NCBI RefSeq assembly: GCF_937616625.2
Contig: NC_065572.1
Span: forward strand, 45,039,653 to 45,103,652
Source of the DNA: Mercurialis annua
Lineage: Eukaryota; Streptophyta; Magnoliopsida; Malpighiales; Euphorbiaceae
Direction of reading: 5' to 3'
DNA: 64,000 bases
A model generated the notes under the pieces. That model was not told where the DNA came from and did not search any database. It saw nothing but the letters and a program-made list of their open reading frames with translations. The position numbers and the translations under genes were made by a program. The stretch's first letter is position 1. Each line of letters begins with the position of its first letter. Positions 11,050 through 22,900 of the stretch are shown here, one piece after another.

Positions 11050-13790
11050 GTTAGTATTTCGCGTCTCAAGTCTTTAACGCGTCGTTCCGATTCCCTAAGT
11101 ATGGTTTGGTTATATTACGCAAAGTGTGCGTTAAAAGTGACGCTAGATTAGTATGTCCAGTCTCAAGTCTCTTTAACGCGTCGTTCCGATTACCTAAGCA
11201 TGGTTAGGTTATATTACTCAAAGTGTGCTTAAAAAGAGAGGCTAGATTAGTTTGTTTCGTCTTAATTCTCTTTAACGCGTCGTTTCGATTACGATACTTA
11301 TCTCGCGTCACAAGTCTCTTTAACGTGTCGTTCCGATTACCTATGCATGGTTAGGTTATATTACGCAAAGTGTGCGTGAATAGTGACTTTATATTAGCAT
11401 GTCGCATCTCAAGTCTCTCTAACGCGTCCTTCCGATTTCCTAAGCATGGTTAGGTTATATTACGCAAAGTGTCCGTGAAAAGTGACACTAGATTAGAATG
11501 TCGCGTCTCAAATCCCTCTAATGCATCGTTCCGATATCTTAAGCAATGGTTATGTTAGATTACGCAACGCGTGCGTAAAAAGTGACTCTAGATTAATATT
11601 GCGCGTCTCAAGTCTCTTTAACGCGTCGTTTCGATTACCATGCTTATGTCGCGTCACAAGTCTCTCGAACACGTCGTTCCGATTACCTTAGCATGGTTAG
11701 GTTATATTACACAAAGTGTGCGTTGAAAATGACAATAGATTAGTATGTCGTATCTCAAGTCTATTTAACGCATCGTTCGAATTACTTAAGCATGGTTAGT
11801 GTACGTGAAAAATGACAATAGATTAGTATGTCGCGTCTTAAGTCTATCTAACGCGTTGTTCCGATTACCTTAGCATGGTTAGGTTATATTACGCAAACTG
11901 TGCGTGAAAAGTGACGCTAGATTAGTATGTTATCTCAATTCTCTTTATCGCGTTGTTCCAATTATATTAGCATGGTTAGGGTATATTATGCAAAGCGTGC
12001 GTTAAAAGTGACACTCAATTAGTATGTCGCGTCTAAAGTCTATTTAACGCGTCGTTCCTATTATTTAGGAATAGTTAGGTTATATTACGCAAGGTGTGCG
12101 TGAAAAGTGACGCTAGATTAGTATGTCGCGTCTCAAGGCTCTTTAATGCGTCGTTCCGATTACCTAAGCATGGTTAGGTTATAATACGCAAAGTTTGCGT
12201 GAAAAGTGACGCTAGATTAGTATGTCGCGTGTGAAGGCTCTTTAACGCGTCGTTCCGATTACCTAAGCATGGTTAGGCTATAGTACGCAAAGTGTCCGTA
12301 AAAAGGATCAATTGATTAGTATGTCGCGTCTCAAGTCTCCTTAACGCATTGTTTCTATTACATAAGCATGGTTAGGTTATATTACGCAAAGTGTGCGTGA
12401 AAAGTGACGCTAGATTTGTATGTTTCGTCTCAAGTCTCTTTAATACGTCGTTTCGCTTACCATACATATCTCGCGTCACAAGTCTCTTTAACGCGTCGTT
12501 CCGATTACCTAATCATGGTTGGGTTATATTCCGCAATGTGTGCGTGAAAAGTGACGTTATATTAGTACATCGCGTCTCAAGTCTCTCTACCTTGTCGTAC
12601 CGATTTCCTAAGCATGGCTAGGTTATATTACGCAAAGTGTGCGTGAAAAGTGACACTAGATTAGTATGTCGCGTCTCAAGTCTCCATACGCGTCGTTCCG
12701 ATTTCCTAAGCATGGTTATGTTATATTACGCAAAGTGTGCGTAAAAAGTGATGCTAGATTAATATTGCGAGCTCAAGTCTCTTGAACGCGTCGTTTCGAT
12801 TATCATGCTTATGTCGCGTCACAAGTCTCTCTAACACGTCGTTCCGATTACCTAAGCATGGTTAGGTTATTATATTAGGCAAAGTGTGCGTGAAAAATGA
12901 CAATAGATTAGTATGTCGCGTCTTAAGTCTATTTAACGCGTCGTTCCAATTACTTAAGCATGGTTAGGTTATATTACGCAGAGTGTACGTGAAAAATGAT
13001 AATTGATTAGTATGTCGCGTCTTAAGTCTATCTAACGCGTCGTTCCTATTACCTAACCGTGGTTAGGTTATATTACGCAAAGTATGCGTGAAATGTGACG
13101 CTAGATTAGTATGTCGCGCCTCAATTCTCTTTATCGCGTTATTCTAATTATCTAAGCATGGTTAGGTTATATTACACAAAGCGTGCGTGAAAAGTGACGC
13201 TAGATTAGTATGTCGCATCTCAAGTCTCTTTAAAACATCGTTCTGATTATCTAAGCATGGCTAGGTTATATTATGCAAAGTGTGCGTGAAAAGTGACACT
13301 AGATTTGTATGTCGCGTCTAAATTCACTTTGACGCGTCGTTTCGATTACCTAAGCGTGGTTAGGTTATATTACACAAAGTGTGCGTAAAAAGTGAGGCTA
13401 GATTAGTATGGCCCGTCTCGAGTCTTATGCTTATGTCGAGTCACAAGTCTTTCTAACGCGTCGTTCCGATTACCTAAGAAGTATGGTTAGGTTATATTAT
13501 GCAAAGTGTGGTGAAAAATGACAATAGATTAGTATGTCGCGTCTCAAGTCTATTTAACACGTTGTTCCTTTTACCTAAGCATGGTTAGGTTATATTACGC
13601 AAGGTGTACGGGAAAAGTGACGCTAGATTAGTATGTCGCGTCTCAAGGCTTTTTAATGCGTCGTTCCAATTATGCAATAAATCTTAACTAATACTGAGAG
13701 GACATGCCGGTTGATAAAATGCCCATGGTGAGGCTGTGATCCTGGTTTGTCACACATGTATATGTTAAGGTTTATCGTCGTATCTCTAAA

Positions 13791-13802
13791 TGGTATCAGA
13801 GC
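13791..13802 (+). promoter_or_regulatory. Initiator tRNA-Met primer-binding site (copy B)
   Basis: TGGTATCAGAGC is present without change at the position equivalent to 2849-2860 in copy A. It marks the reverse-transcription start of the parental pararetrovirus-like element. Confidence 0.85.
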
Positions 13803-14043
13803 CTAACAGAGACGAGAAAGAAATATATATACTAGTTTTTACTTTGTGAAAATTGGGCCAGTACCTTACGATCATGCTCACAAAAAGTTGTTGTTCTACA
13901 CCTTCTAATACTGCTCTTACTATTGTAAATAAAAATGATTATCTTTATGAGTTTACTTATCTTCCATAAAATCAAAACATATTTGATACAAAAGCCCCTC
14001 TTCTCAATCCTTAGATTCTCGGTATCTACAGTATCAACATGCA

Positions 14044-14562
14044 GTGATTGGTACATTTGAAACTTCGTTGAATGCAGGCTCAGTGTTTTTCACCTTTTTC
14101 CCAAATTACAACCTTTCCCTCTCTGATCTGATGGCTCTTACGGCTTTAAAGGTGCAAATACAAATTACTGGAGCTCAACAAGTTGCTGATTCAATTGCAA
14201 CTACTCTTCACTATCAAATGGTGTATCGTTTGCAAAACCATGCTTTAAACCTCACTTTACCACAAACCATAATGATGCCCTTTTGATAAAAACAGATTCC
14301 CAAAACATCCCTTCTTGTGTCCATATACCCAAACAAATCACTAGAAATGAACTCCTACACCTTTTCCCCAAAAAGTGGATTACCAACTATGAAATAATGC
14401 ATGAATCTACTCAACTTGTTCAATCCTGTACTCCAGTATTCACAAAAAAAAACCCGATGGCAATGTTGAGACGTCTTTTGCAAAACATACCGATGTCATT
14501 CCTCAGGTATTTTCTACACAGTTCATGCTTGAACCATTTCCACAAGAAAATGGAGTTCCTGT
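14044..14562 (+). pseudogene. Movement-protein-like remnant (copy B), two frameshifts
   Basis: The first frame (14044-14286) and second frame (14283 onward) parallel copy A and share its frameshift, so that break predates the duplication. Copy B has a second, private break: an extra A and an extra C in the homopolymer run at about 14444-14455 shift the frame, after which the residues no longer match copy A. Viral similarity ends near 14562. The 14420-14623 minus frame is a shadow. The family assignment carries the same caveat as copy A. Confidence 0.65.
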
Positions 14563-17500
14563 TGTCTCGCATCTCAAGTCTCTTTATTGCGTCGTTTCGA
14601 TTACCATGTTTATGTTGAGTCATAAGACTCTCTAACGTGTCGTTCCGATTACCATAAGCATGGTTAGGTTATAATACGCAAAGTGTGCGTGAAAAGTAAC
14701 AATAGATAAGTATGTCGCGTCACAAGTCTCTTTAACGCGTCGTTCAGATTACCAAAGAATGGTTAGGTTATATTACGCAAATTGCGCGTTATAAGTGACG
14801 CTATATTAATTTCGCGTCTCAAATGTCTTTAACTCGTCGTTTCGATTACCATGCTTATGTCGCGTCACAAGTCTCTCTAGCGCGTCGTTCCTATTACCTA
14901 AGCATGGTTAGGTTATAGTACGCAAAGTGTGCGTGAAAAGGATTAATAGATTAGTATGTCGCATCTCAGGTCTCTTTAGCGCGTCGTTCCTATTACCTAA
15001 GCATGGTTAGGTTATATTACGCAAAGTTTACGTGAAAAGTGACGCTAGATTAGTATGTCCAGTCTCAAGTCCCTTTAACACGTCGTTCCAATTATCTAAG
15101 TATGGTTAGGCTATATTACGCAAAGTGTGCATAAAAAGTGTGGCTAAATTAGTATGTTACATCTCAAGACTCTTTAACACGTCGTTTTGATTACCATGGT
15201 TATATCTCGCATCACAAGTCTCTTTAACGCGTCATTCCGATTACCTAAGCATGGTTCGGTTATATTACGCAAAGTGTGCGTGAAAAGTGACGTTATATTA
15301 GTATGTCGCATCTCAAATCTCTCTAATGCGTCGTTCTGATTTCCTAAGCATGGTTAGGTTATTTAGGCAAAGTGTGTGTGAAAAGTGATGCTAGATTAGT
15401 ATGTCGCGTCTTAAGTCTCTCTAACGCGTCGTTCCGATTTCCTAAGCATGTGTAGGTTATATTACGCAAAGTGTGCGTAAAAAGTGATGCTAGATTAATA
15501 TGGCGCATATCAAGTCTCTTTAACGGGTCGTTTCGATTACCATGTTTATGTCGCGTCACAAGTCTCTCTAACGCGTCGTTCCGATTACCTAAGCATGGTT
15601 AGGTTATATTACGCAAAGTGCGCGTGAAAGATGACAATAGATTAATATGTCGCGTCTCAAGTCTTTATAACGTTTCGTTCCAATTATTTAAGCATGGTTT
15701 GGTTATATTACGCAAAGTATGTGTGAAAAATGACAATAGATTAGTTTGTCGTGTCTTAAGTCTATCTAATGCGTCGTTCCGATTACCTAAGCATGGTTAT
15801 GTTATATTATGCAAACTGTGCGTGAAAAATGATGCTAGATTAGTATGTCGCGTCTCAAGTCTCATTAACGCGTCGTTCCGATTACCTAAGCATGGTTATG
15901 TTATATTACCCAAAGAGTGCGTGAAAAGTGACGCTAGATTAGTATGTCGCGTCTCAGATCTCTTTAACGCGTCGTTCAGATTACCCAAGAATGGTTAAGT
16001 TATATTACGCAAAGTGTGCGGGAAAAGTAACGGTAGATTAGTATGTCGCATCTCATGTCTCTTTCTGTAATGCGTCGTTCCGATTACCTAAGCATGGTTA
16101 GGTTATATTACGCAAGGTGTGCGTGAAAAGTGACGCTAGACTAGTATGTCTCGTCTCAAGGCTCTGTAATGCGTCGTTCCGATTAACTAAGCATAGTTAT
16201 ATTATGCAAAGTTTGCGTGAAAAGTGACGTTAGATTTGTATCTCGCGTCTCAAGTCTCTCTAACGCGTTGTTCCGATTACCTAAGCATGGCTAGGTTATA
16301 GTACGCAAAGTGTGCGTGAAAAGTAACAATAGATTAATACGTCGCGTCTCAAGTCTCTTTAACGCGTCGTTCCGATTACCTAAGCATGGTTAGGTTATAT
16401 TACGCAAAGTGTGCGTGAAAAGTGACTATAGATTAGTATGTCGCGTATCAATTCTATTTAACGCGTCGTTCCGATTACCTAAGCATGGTTAGGTTATATG
16501 ACACAAAGCGTGCATGACAAGTAACGCTAGATTAATATTTCGCGTTTCAAGTCTGTTTAACGCATCCTTCCGATTACCTAAGCATGATTAGGTTATATTA
16601 CGCAAAGTATGCGTGAAAAGTGACGCTAGATATGTTGAGTCACAAGTCTCTTTAACGCGTCGTTCCGATTACCTAAGCTTGGTTAGGTTATATTACGCAA
16701 AGTGTGCGTAAAAAGTGACGCTTGATTAGGATGGCGCGTCTCAAGTCTCTCTAACGCGTCGTTTCGATTACCATGCTTATGTCGCGTCACAAGTCTCTCT
16801 AACGTGTCGTTCCGATTACCTATGCATGGTTGGTTTATATTACGCAAAGTGTGCGTGAAAAGAGACGCTAGATTAGTATGTCGCGTCTCAATTCTCTTTA
16901 ACGCGTTGTTCCGATTACCTAAGCATGAATAGGTTATTTTACTCAAAGTGTGCGTGAAAAGTGACGCTACATTAGTATGTTGCGTCTCAATTCTCTTTAA
17001 CGCGTGGTTCCGATTAACCATGGTTTGGTTAATTTTACGCGCAGTGTGCCTCAAAAGTGACGCTAGAATAGTATGTCGCGTCTCAAGTCTATTACGCAAA
17101 GTGTGCTTGAAAAATGACAATAGTATGTCGCGTCTCAAGTCTCTTTTACGTGTCGTTTCGATTACCATGCTTATCCCGCGTCCCACGTATCTTTAACGCG
17201 TCGTTGCGATTACCTAAGCATGGTTAGGTTATATTACGCCAAGTGTGCGTGAAAATTGACGCTAGATTAGTATATCCTACCTCCAGTCTATCTAACGCGT
17301 CATTCCGATTTCCTAACCATGATTAGGTTATAGTACGCAAAGTTTGCTTGAAAACTGACGCTAGATTAGTATATCGCATCTCAATTCTATTTAACGCGTT
17401 GTTCCGATTAACTAAGCAAGGTTAGGTTATATTACGCAAAGTGTGCGTGAAAAGTGAATTTAGATTAGTATGTCGCATCTCAAGTCTCTCTAACGCGTCC

Positions 17501-19209
17501 TTCTGATTTCCTAAGCATGGTTAGGTTATATTACGCAAAGTGTCCGCGAAAAGTGACACTAGATTAGTATGTCGCGTCTCAAGTCTCTCTAACGCGTCGT
17601 TCCGATATCCTAAGCATGATTATGTTGTATTACGCAATGCGTGCGTAAAAAGTGACGCTAGATTAATATTGCGCGTCTCAAGTCTCTTTAACGCGTTGTT
17701 TCGATTACCATGCTTATGTCGCGTCACAAATCTCTCGAACACGTCGTTCCGATTACCTTAGCATGGTTAGGTTATATTACACAAAGTGTGCGTTGAAAAT
17801 GACAATAGATTAGTATGTCGCATTTCAAGTCTATTTAACGCATCGTTCGAATTACTTAAGCATGGTTAGGTTATATTAGGCAGAGTGTACGTGAAAAATG
17901 ACAATAGATTAGTATGTCGCGTCTTAAGTCTATCTAACGCGTTGTTCCGATTACCTTAGCATAGTTAGGTTATTCTACGCAAACTGTGCGTGAAAAGTGA
18001 CGCTAGATTAGTATGTCGCATCTCAATTCTCTTTATCGCGTTGTTCCAATTATCTAAGCATGGTTAGGGTATATTATGCAAAGCGTGCGTGAAAAGTGAC
18101 GTTAGATTAGTATGTCGCGTCCAAAGTCTATTTAACGCGTCGTTCCTATTACCTAAGAATGGTTAGGTTATATTACGCAGTGTACGTGAAAACTGACGCT
18201 AGATTAGCATGTCGCGTCTCAAGGCTCTTTAATGCGTCGTTCCGATTACCTAAGCATGGTTAGGTTATAATACGCAAAGTTTGCGTGAAAAGTGACGCTA
18301 GATTAGTATGTCGCGTGTCAAGGCTTTTTAACGCGTCGTTCCGATTACCTAAGCTTGGTTAGGCTGTATGCAAAGTGTGCGTAAAAATGATCAATTTATT
18401 AGTATGTCGCGTCTCAAGTCTCTTTATCGCATTTTTCCTATATTACATAAGCATGGTTAGGTTATATTACGCAAAGTGTGCGTGAAAAGTGACGCTAGAT
18501 TAGTATGTCCAGGCTCAAATCTCTTTAAAGCGTTGTTCTGATTACCTAAGCATGGTTAGGTTATATTACGCAAAGTGTGTGTAAAAAGTGACGCTAGATT
18601 AGTATGTTTCGTCTCAAGTCTCTTTAATGCGTCGTTTCGCTTACCATACATATCCCGCGTCACAAGTCTCTTTAACGCGTCGTTCCGATTACCTAAGCAC
18701 GGTTAGGTTATATTACGCAATGTGTGCGTGAAAAGTGACGTTAGTTTAGTACGTCGCGTCTCAAGACTCTCTAACGCGTCGTACCGATTTCCTAAGCATG
18801 ACTAGGTTATATTACGCAAAGTGTAAGTGAACAGTGACATTAGATTAGTATGACGCGTCTCAAGTCTCCATACGCGTCGTTCCCATTTCCTAAGAATGGT
18901 TATGCGTAAAAAGTGACGCTAGATTAATATTGCGCGTCTCAAGTCTCTTGAACGCGTCGTTTCGATTATCATGCTTATGTCGCGTCACAAGTCTCTCTAA
19001 CGCGTCGTTCCGATTCCCTAAGCATGGTTAGGTTATATTACGCAAAGTGTGCGTGAAAAGTGACGCTAGGTTAGTATGTCCAGTCTCAAGTCTCTTTAAC
19101 GCGTCGTTCCGATTACCTAAGCATGGTTAGGTTATGTTACGCAAAGTGTGCTTAAAAAGTGACGCTAGATTAGTTTGTTTCGTCTCAAGTCTCTTTTACA
19201 AGTCGTTGC

Positions 19210-19353
19210 GAGTACCATACTTATCTCGCGTCACAAGTCTCTTTAACGCGTCGTTCCGATTACCATACTTATCTCGGGTCGCAAGTCTCTTTAACGCGTC
19301 GTTCCGATTACCATACTTATCTCGCGTCACAAGTCTCTTTATGGCGTCGTTCC
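19210..19353 (+). repeat. Run of three 48-bp short modules
   Basis: Exactly 144 bp separate the gagtacc start at 19210 from the next full monomer at 19354, giving three S modules. This is the counterpart of 8447-8589, without that run's one-base loss. Confidence 0.88.
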
Positions 19354-20040
19354 GATTACCTAAGCATGGTTAGGTTATATTACGCAAAAGTGCGTGAAAA
19401 GTGACGTTAAATTAGTGAGTCTCTCTCAAGTCTCTCTAACACATCGTTCAATTTTCTAAGCATGGTTAGGTTATTTTACGCAAAGTGTGCGTGAAAAGTG
19501 ACGCTAGATTAGTATGTCCAGTCTCTTTAACACGTCGTTCCGATTACCTATGCATGGTTAGGTTATATTACGCAAAGTGAGCGTAAAAAGTGACGCTAGA
19601 TTAGTTTGTTTCGTCTCAAGTCTCTTTAACTCGTAGTTTCGATTACTATACTTATCTCGCGTCACAAGTCTCTTTAACGCATCATTCTGATTACCTAAGC
19701 ATGGTTAGGTTATATTACGCAAAGAGTGCGTGAATAGTGACGCTATATTAGTATGTCACGTCTCAAGTCTCTCTAACGCGTCGTTCCAATTTCCTAAGCA
19801 TGGTTAGGTTATATTACGCAAAGCGTGCGTGAAAAGTGACACTAGATTAGTATGTCGCGTCTCAAGTCTCTCTAGCGCGTCGTTCCGAATTCCTAAGCTT
19901 AGTTATGTTATATTACGCAACGCGTGCGTAAAAAGTGACGCTATATTAATATTGCACGTCTCAAGTCTCTTTAACGCGTCGTTTCGATTACCATTCTTAT
20001 GTCGCGTCACAAGTCTCTCGAACGTGTCATTCTGATTACC

Positions 20041-22900
20041 TAAGCATGGTTAGGTTATACTACGCAAAGTGTGCGTAGGAAATGACAATTAGTATGTAGC
20101 GTCTCAAGACTATTTAACGCGTCGTTCCAATTACATAAGCATGGTTAGGTTATATTACGCATAGTATGGTGCGTGAAAAGTGACGCTAGATTAGTATGAC
20201 GCGTGTCAAGTCTCTTTGACACGTCGTTCTGATTTCCTAAGCATGGTTAGGTTATATTACGCAAAGTGTGCGTAAAAAAGTGACGGTAGATTAGTATATC
20301 GCGTCTCAAGTCTCTTTAACACGTTGTTCCAATTACCTAAGCATGGAAAGCTTATATTACGTAAAGTGTGCTGAAAAGTGACGGTAGATTAGTATATCGC
20401 TTCTCAAGTCTCTTTAATGTGTCGTTCTGATATGGTTAGGTTATGTTACGCAAGGTGTGCGTGAAAAGTGACGCTAGATTAGTATGTCGCATCTCAATAC
20501 TCTTTAATGCGTCGTTCCGTTTACCTAATTATGGTTAGGTTATATTACGCCAATGTCTGTGTGAAAAGTAACGCTATATTAGTATCTTGCATCTCAAGTC
20601 TCTTTAACGCGTCGTATTGATTACCATGCTTATTACCCCGTCGTTCCGATTACCTAAGCATAGTTAGGTTATATTACGCAAAGTGTGCATGAAACGTTAC
20701 GCTAGATTAATATTTCGCTACTCAAGTCTCTATGATGCGTCGTTCTGATTACCTAAGCATGGTTAGGTGATATTACGCAAAGCGTGCGTAATAAGTGACG
20801 CTAGATTAGTATGGCGCGTTTCAAGTCTCTTTAACGCGTCGTTTCGATTACTGTGCTTATGTCGCATCACAAGTGTCTCAAACGCGTCGTTCTGATTACC
20901 TAAGCATGGTTAGATTATATATTACGCAAAGTGTGCGTGAAAAGTGACAATGTCTTAGTATGTAGCATCTCAAGTCTTTTTAACTCGTCGTTCCGATTAC
21001 CTAGGCAAGGTTAGGTTATTTTACGCAAAGTGTGCGTGAAAAGTGACGCTAGATTAGTATGACACGTCTCAAGTCTCTTTAATGCGTATTTCGATTACCT
21101 AAGCATGGTTAGTTTATATTACGTGAAGTGTGCGTGAAAACGGACGCTAGATTAGTATGTTGCGTCTCAAGTCTCTTTATCGCGTCTTTCCGATTATGTA
21201 AGCATGGTTAGGTTATATTACGCAAAGTGTGCGTGAAAAGTGATACTAGATTAATATGTCGCTACTCAAGTCTCTTTAATGCCTCGTTCCGATTTCCTAA
21301 GCATGGTTAGGTTATAGTAAGGAAAGTTTGCGTGAAAAGTGACGCTAGATTAGTATGTCGCCTCTGAAGTCTCTTTATTGTTCCGATTATCTAAGCATGG
21401 TTAGGTTATTTACGAAAAGTGTGCGTGAAAAATGACGCTACATTATTATGTCGCGTCTCAAGTCTCTTTCACGCATTGTACCAATTACCTAAGGATGGTT
21501 AGGTTACTTCACGAAAAGTGTGCGTCAAAAGTAACAAACATTAGTATGTCGCGTCTCAAGTCTATTTAACGCGTCGTTCCGATTACCTAAGCATGGTTAG
21601 GTTACATTACGCAATGTGTGCATGGAAAGTGACGCAAGATTAGTATGTCGCATCTCAATTCTCTTTAACGCGTTGTACCGATTACCTAAGAATGGTTAGG
21701 TTTGTTTACAGAATGTGTACGTGAAAAGTGACGCTAGATTAGTATGTCGCGTCTTAAGTCTATTTAACGCGTCGTTCTGATTATCAAAGCATGGTTAGGT
21801 TATATTACACGAAGTCTGCGTGAAAAGTTACGCTAGATTAGTATGTCGCGTCTCAATTCTCTTTAACGCGTTGTTCCGATTACCTAAGCATGGTTAGGTT
21901 ATATTATGCAAAGTGTGCGTGAAAAGTTACGCTAGATTAGTATGTCGCGTCTCAAGTCTCTTTATCGCCTCTTTCCGATTACCTAGGCATGGTTAGGTTA
22001 TGTTACGCAAAGTGTGCGTGAAACGTGACGCTAGATTAGTATGTCGCGTCGCAAGTCTCTTTAACACGTCGTTTTAATTATCTAAGCATAGTTAGGTTAT
22101 ATTACGCAAAGTGTGTGTGAAAAGAGACGCTAGAATAGTATGTCGCGTCTTAAGTCTCTTTAACGCGTTGTTTCGATTACCTAAGCATGATGAGGTTATT
22201 TTACGCAAAGTGTGCGTGAAAAGTGACGCTAGATTAGTAGGTCGCGTCTCAATTCTCTTTTGCGTGTGGTTCCGATTACCTATGGTCAGGTTATTTTACG
22301 CAAAGTGTGCCTGAAAAGTGACGCTAGATTAGTATGTCGCGTCTTAAGTCACTTTAACTCGTCGTTCTGATTACCATGCTTATGTCGTGTCACAAGTCTC
22401 TTTAACGCGTCGTTCTGATTACGCATAATTAGGTTACATTACGCAAAGTGTGCGTGAAATTAGACGCTAGATTAGTATGTCGCGTCTTAAGTCTCTTTAA
22501 CACATTGTTACATCACACAAAGTGTGCGTGAAATTAGACGCTAGATTAGTATGTCGCATCTTAAGTCTCTTTAACACGTTGTTCCGATTACCTAAGCATG
22601 ATTAGGTTTTTTTACGCAAAGTGTGCATGAAAAGTGACGCTAGATTAGTATGCCGCGTCTCATTCCTCTTTAGCGTGTGGTTCCGATTACCTAAGCATGG
22701 TCAGGTTATTTTACGCAAAGTTTGCCTGACAAGTGACGCTAGATTAGCATGTCGCGTCTCATGTAACTGTAACTCGTCGTTTGGATTACCATGCTTATGT
22801 TGCGTCACAAGTCTCTCTGACGCGTAGTTTCGATTACCTAAGATGGTTAGGTCATATTACGCAAACTGTGCGTGAAAAATTACAATAGATTAAAATGTCT
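20041..22900 (+). repeat. Satellite segment related to 45.6-47.2 kb and 52.9-54.6 kb
   Basis: After the 10.4-kb HOR ends, the monomer variants change. Shared oddities include a monomer with 'cttatattac' followed by a shortened 'gtgtgctgaaaag' (near 20350, matched near 45778 and 53040), 'catgcttatta' followed directly by 'ccgtcgttccg', and monomers with 'acgaaaagtgtgcg'. These occur in the same order in the two later blocks. Only satellite is present. The right limit is approximate because similarity fades gradually. Confidence 0.65.

Larger units (their letters stand above)
13674..14562 (+). mobile_element. Endogenous pararetrovirus-like fragment, copy B
   Basis: This is the same fragment as 2730-3619, with the same two satellite junctions, so it arose by duplication of the satellite block and not by a second integration. 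Small differences from copy A are two bases fewer in the 'tatata' tract near 13760, one base fewer near 13919, scattered substitutions, and two extra bases in an A/C run at 14444-14455. Layout is again noncoding DNA, primer-binding motif, then movement-protein-like remnant. Confidence 0.72.
10369..20040 (+). repeat. ~10.4-kb higher-order repeat, copy 2
   Basis: This is homologous to 1-~9290 in the same order and includes the second pararetrovirus-like fragment. It is ~570 bp longer than copy 1 before that fragment. Around 10800-11560 it holds monomers that copy 1 lacks, because copy 1 jumps at about 520-530 through a truncated monomer. It is shorter around 17030-17110, where copy 1 keeps extra monomers at ~6000-6240. 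Similarity to copy 1 ends at about 20036-20040. The longest open frames here (15618-15998 plus and 16683-17186 minus) are read-throughs of the 33-residue satellite period. Confidence 0.85.

Noticed and set aside
16683..17186. Longest open frame in the window (167 codons, minus strand), and the 126-codon frame at 15618-15998
   Set aside because: Both are direct translations of the 99-bp satellite with a 33-residue period. They start and stop wherever monomer mutations fall and match no recognisable family.
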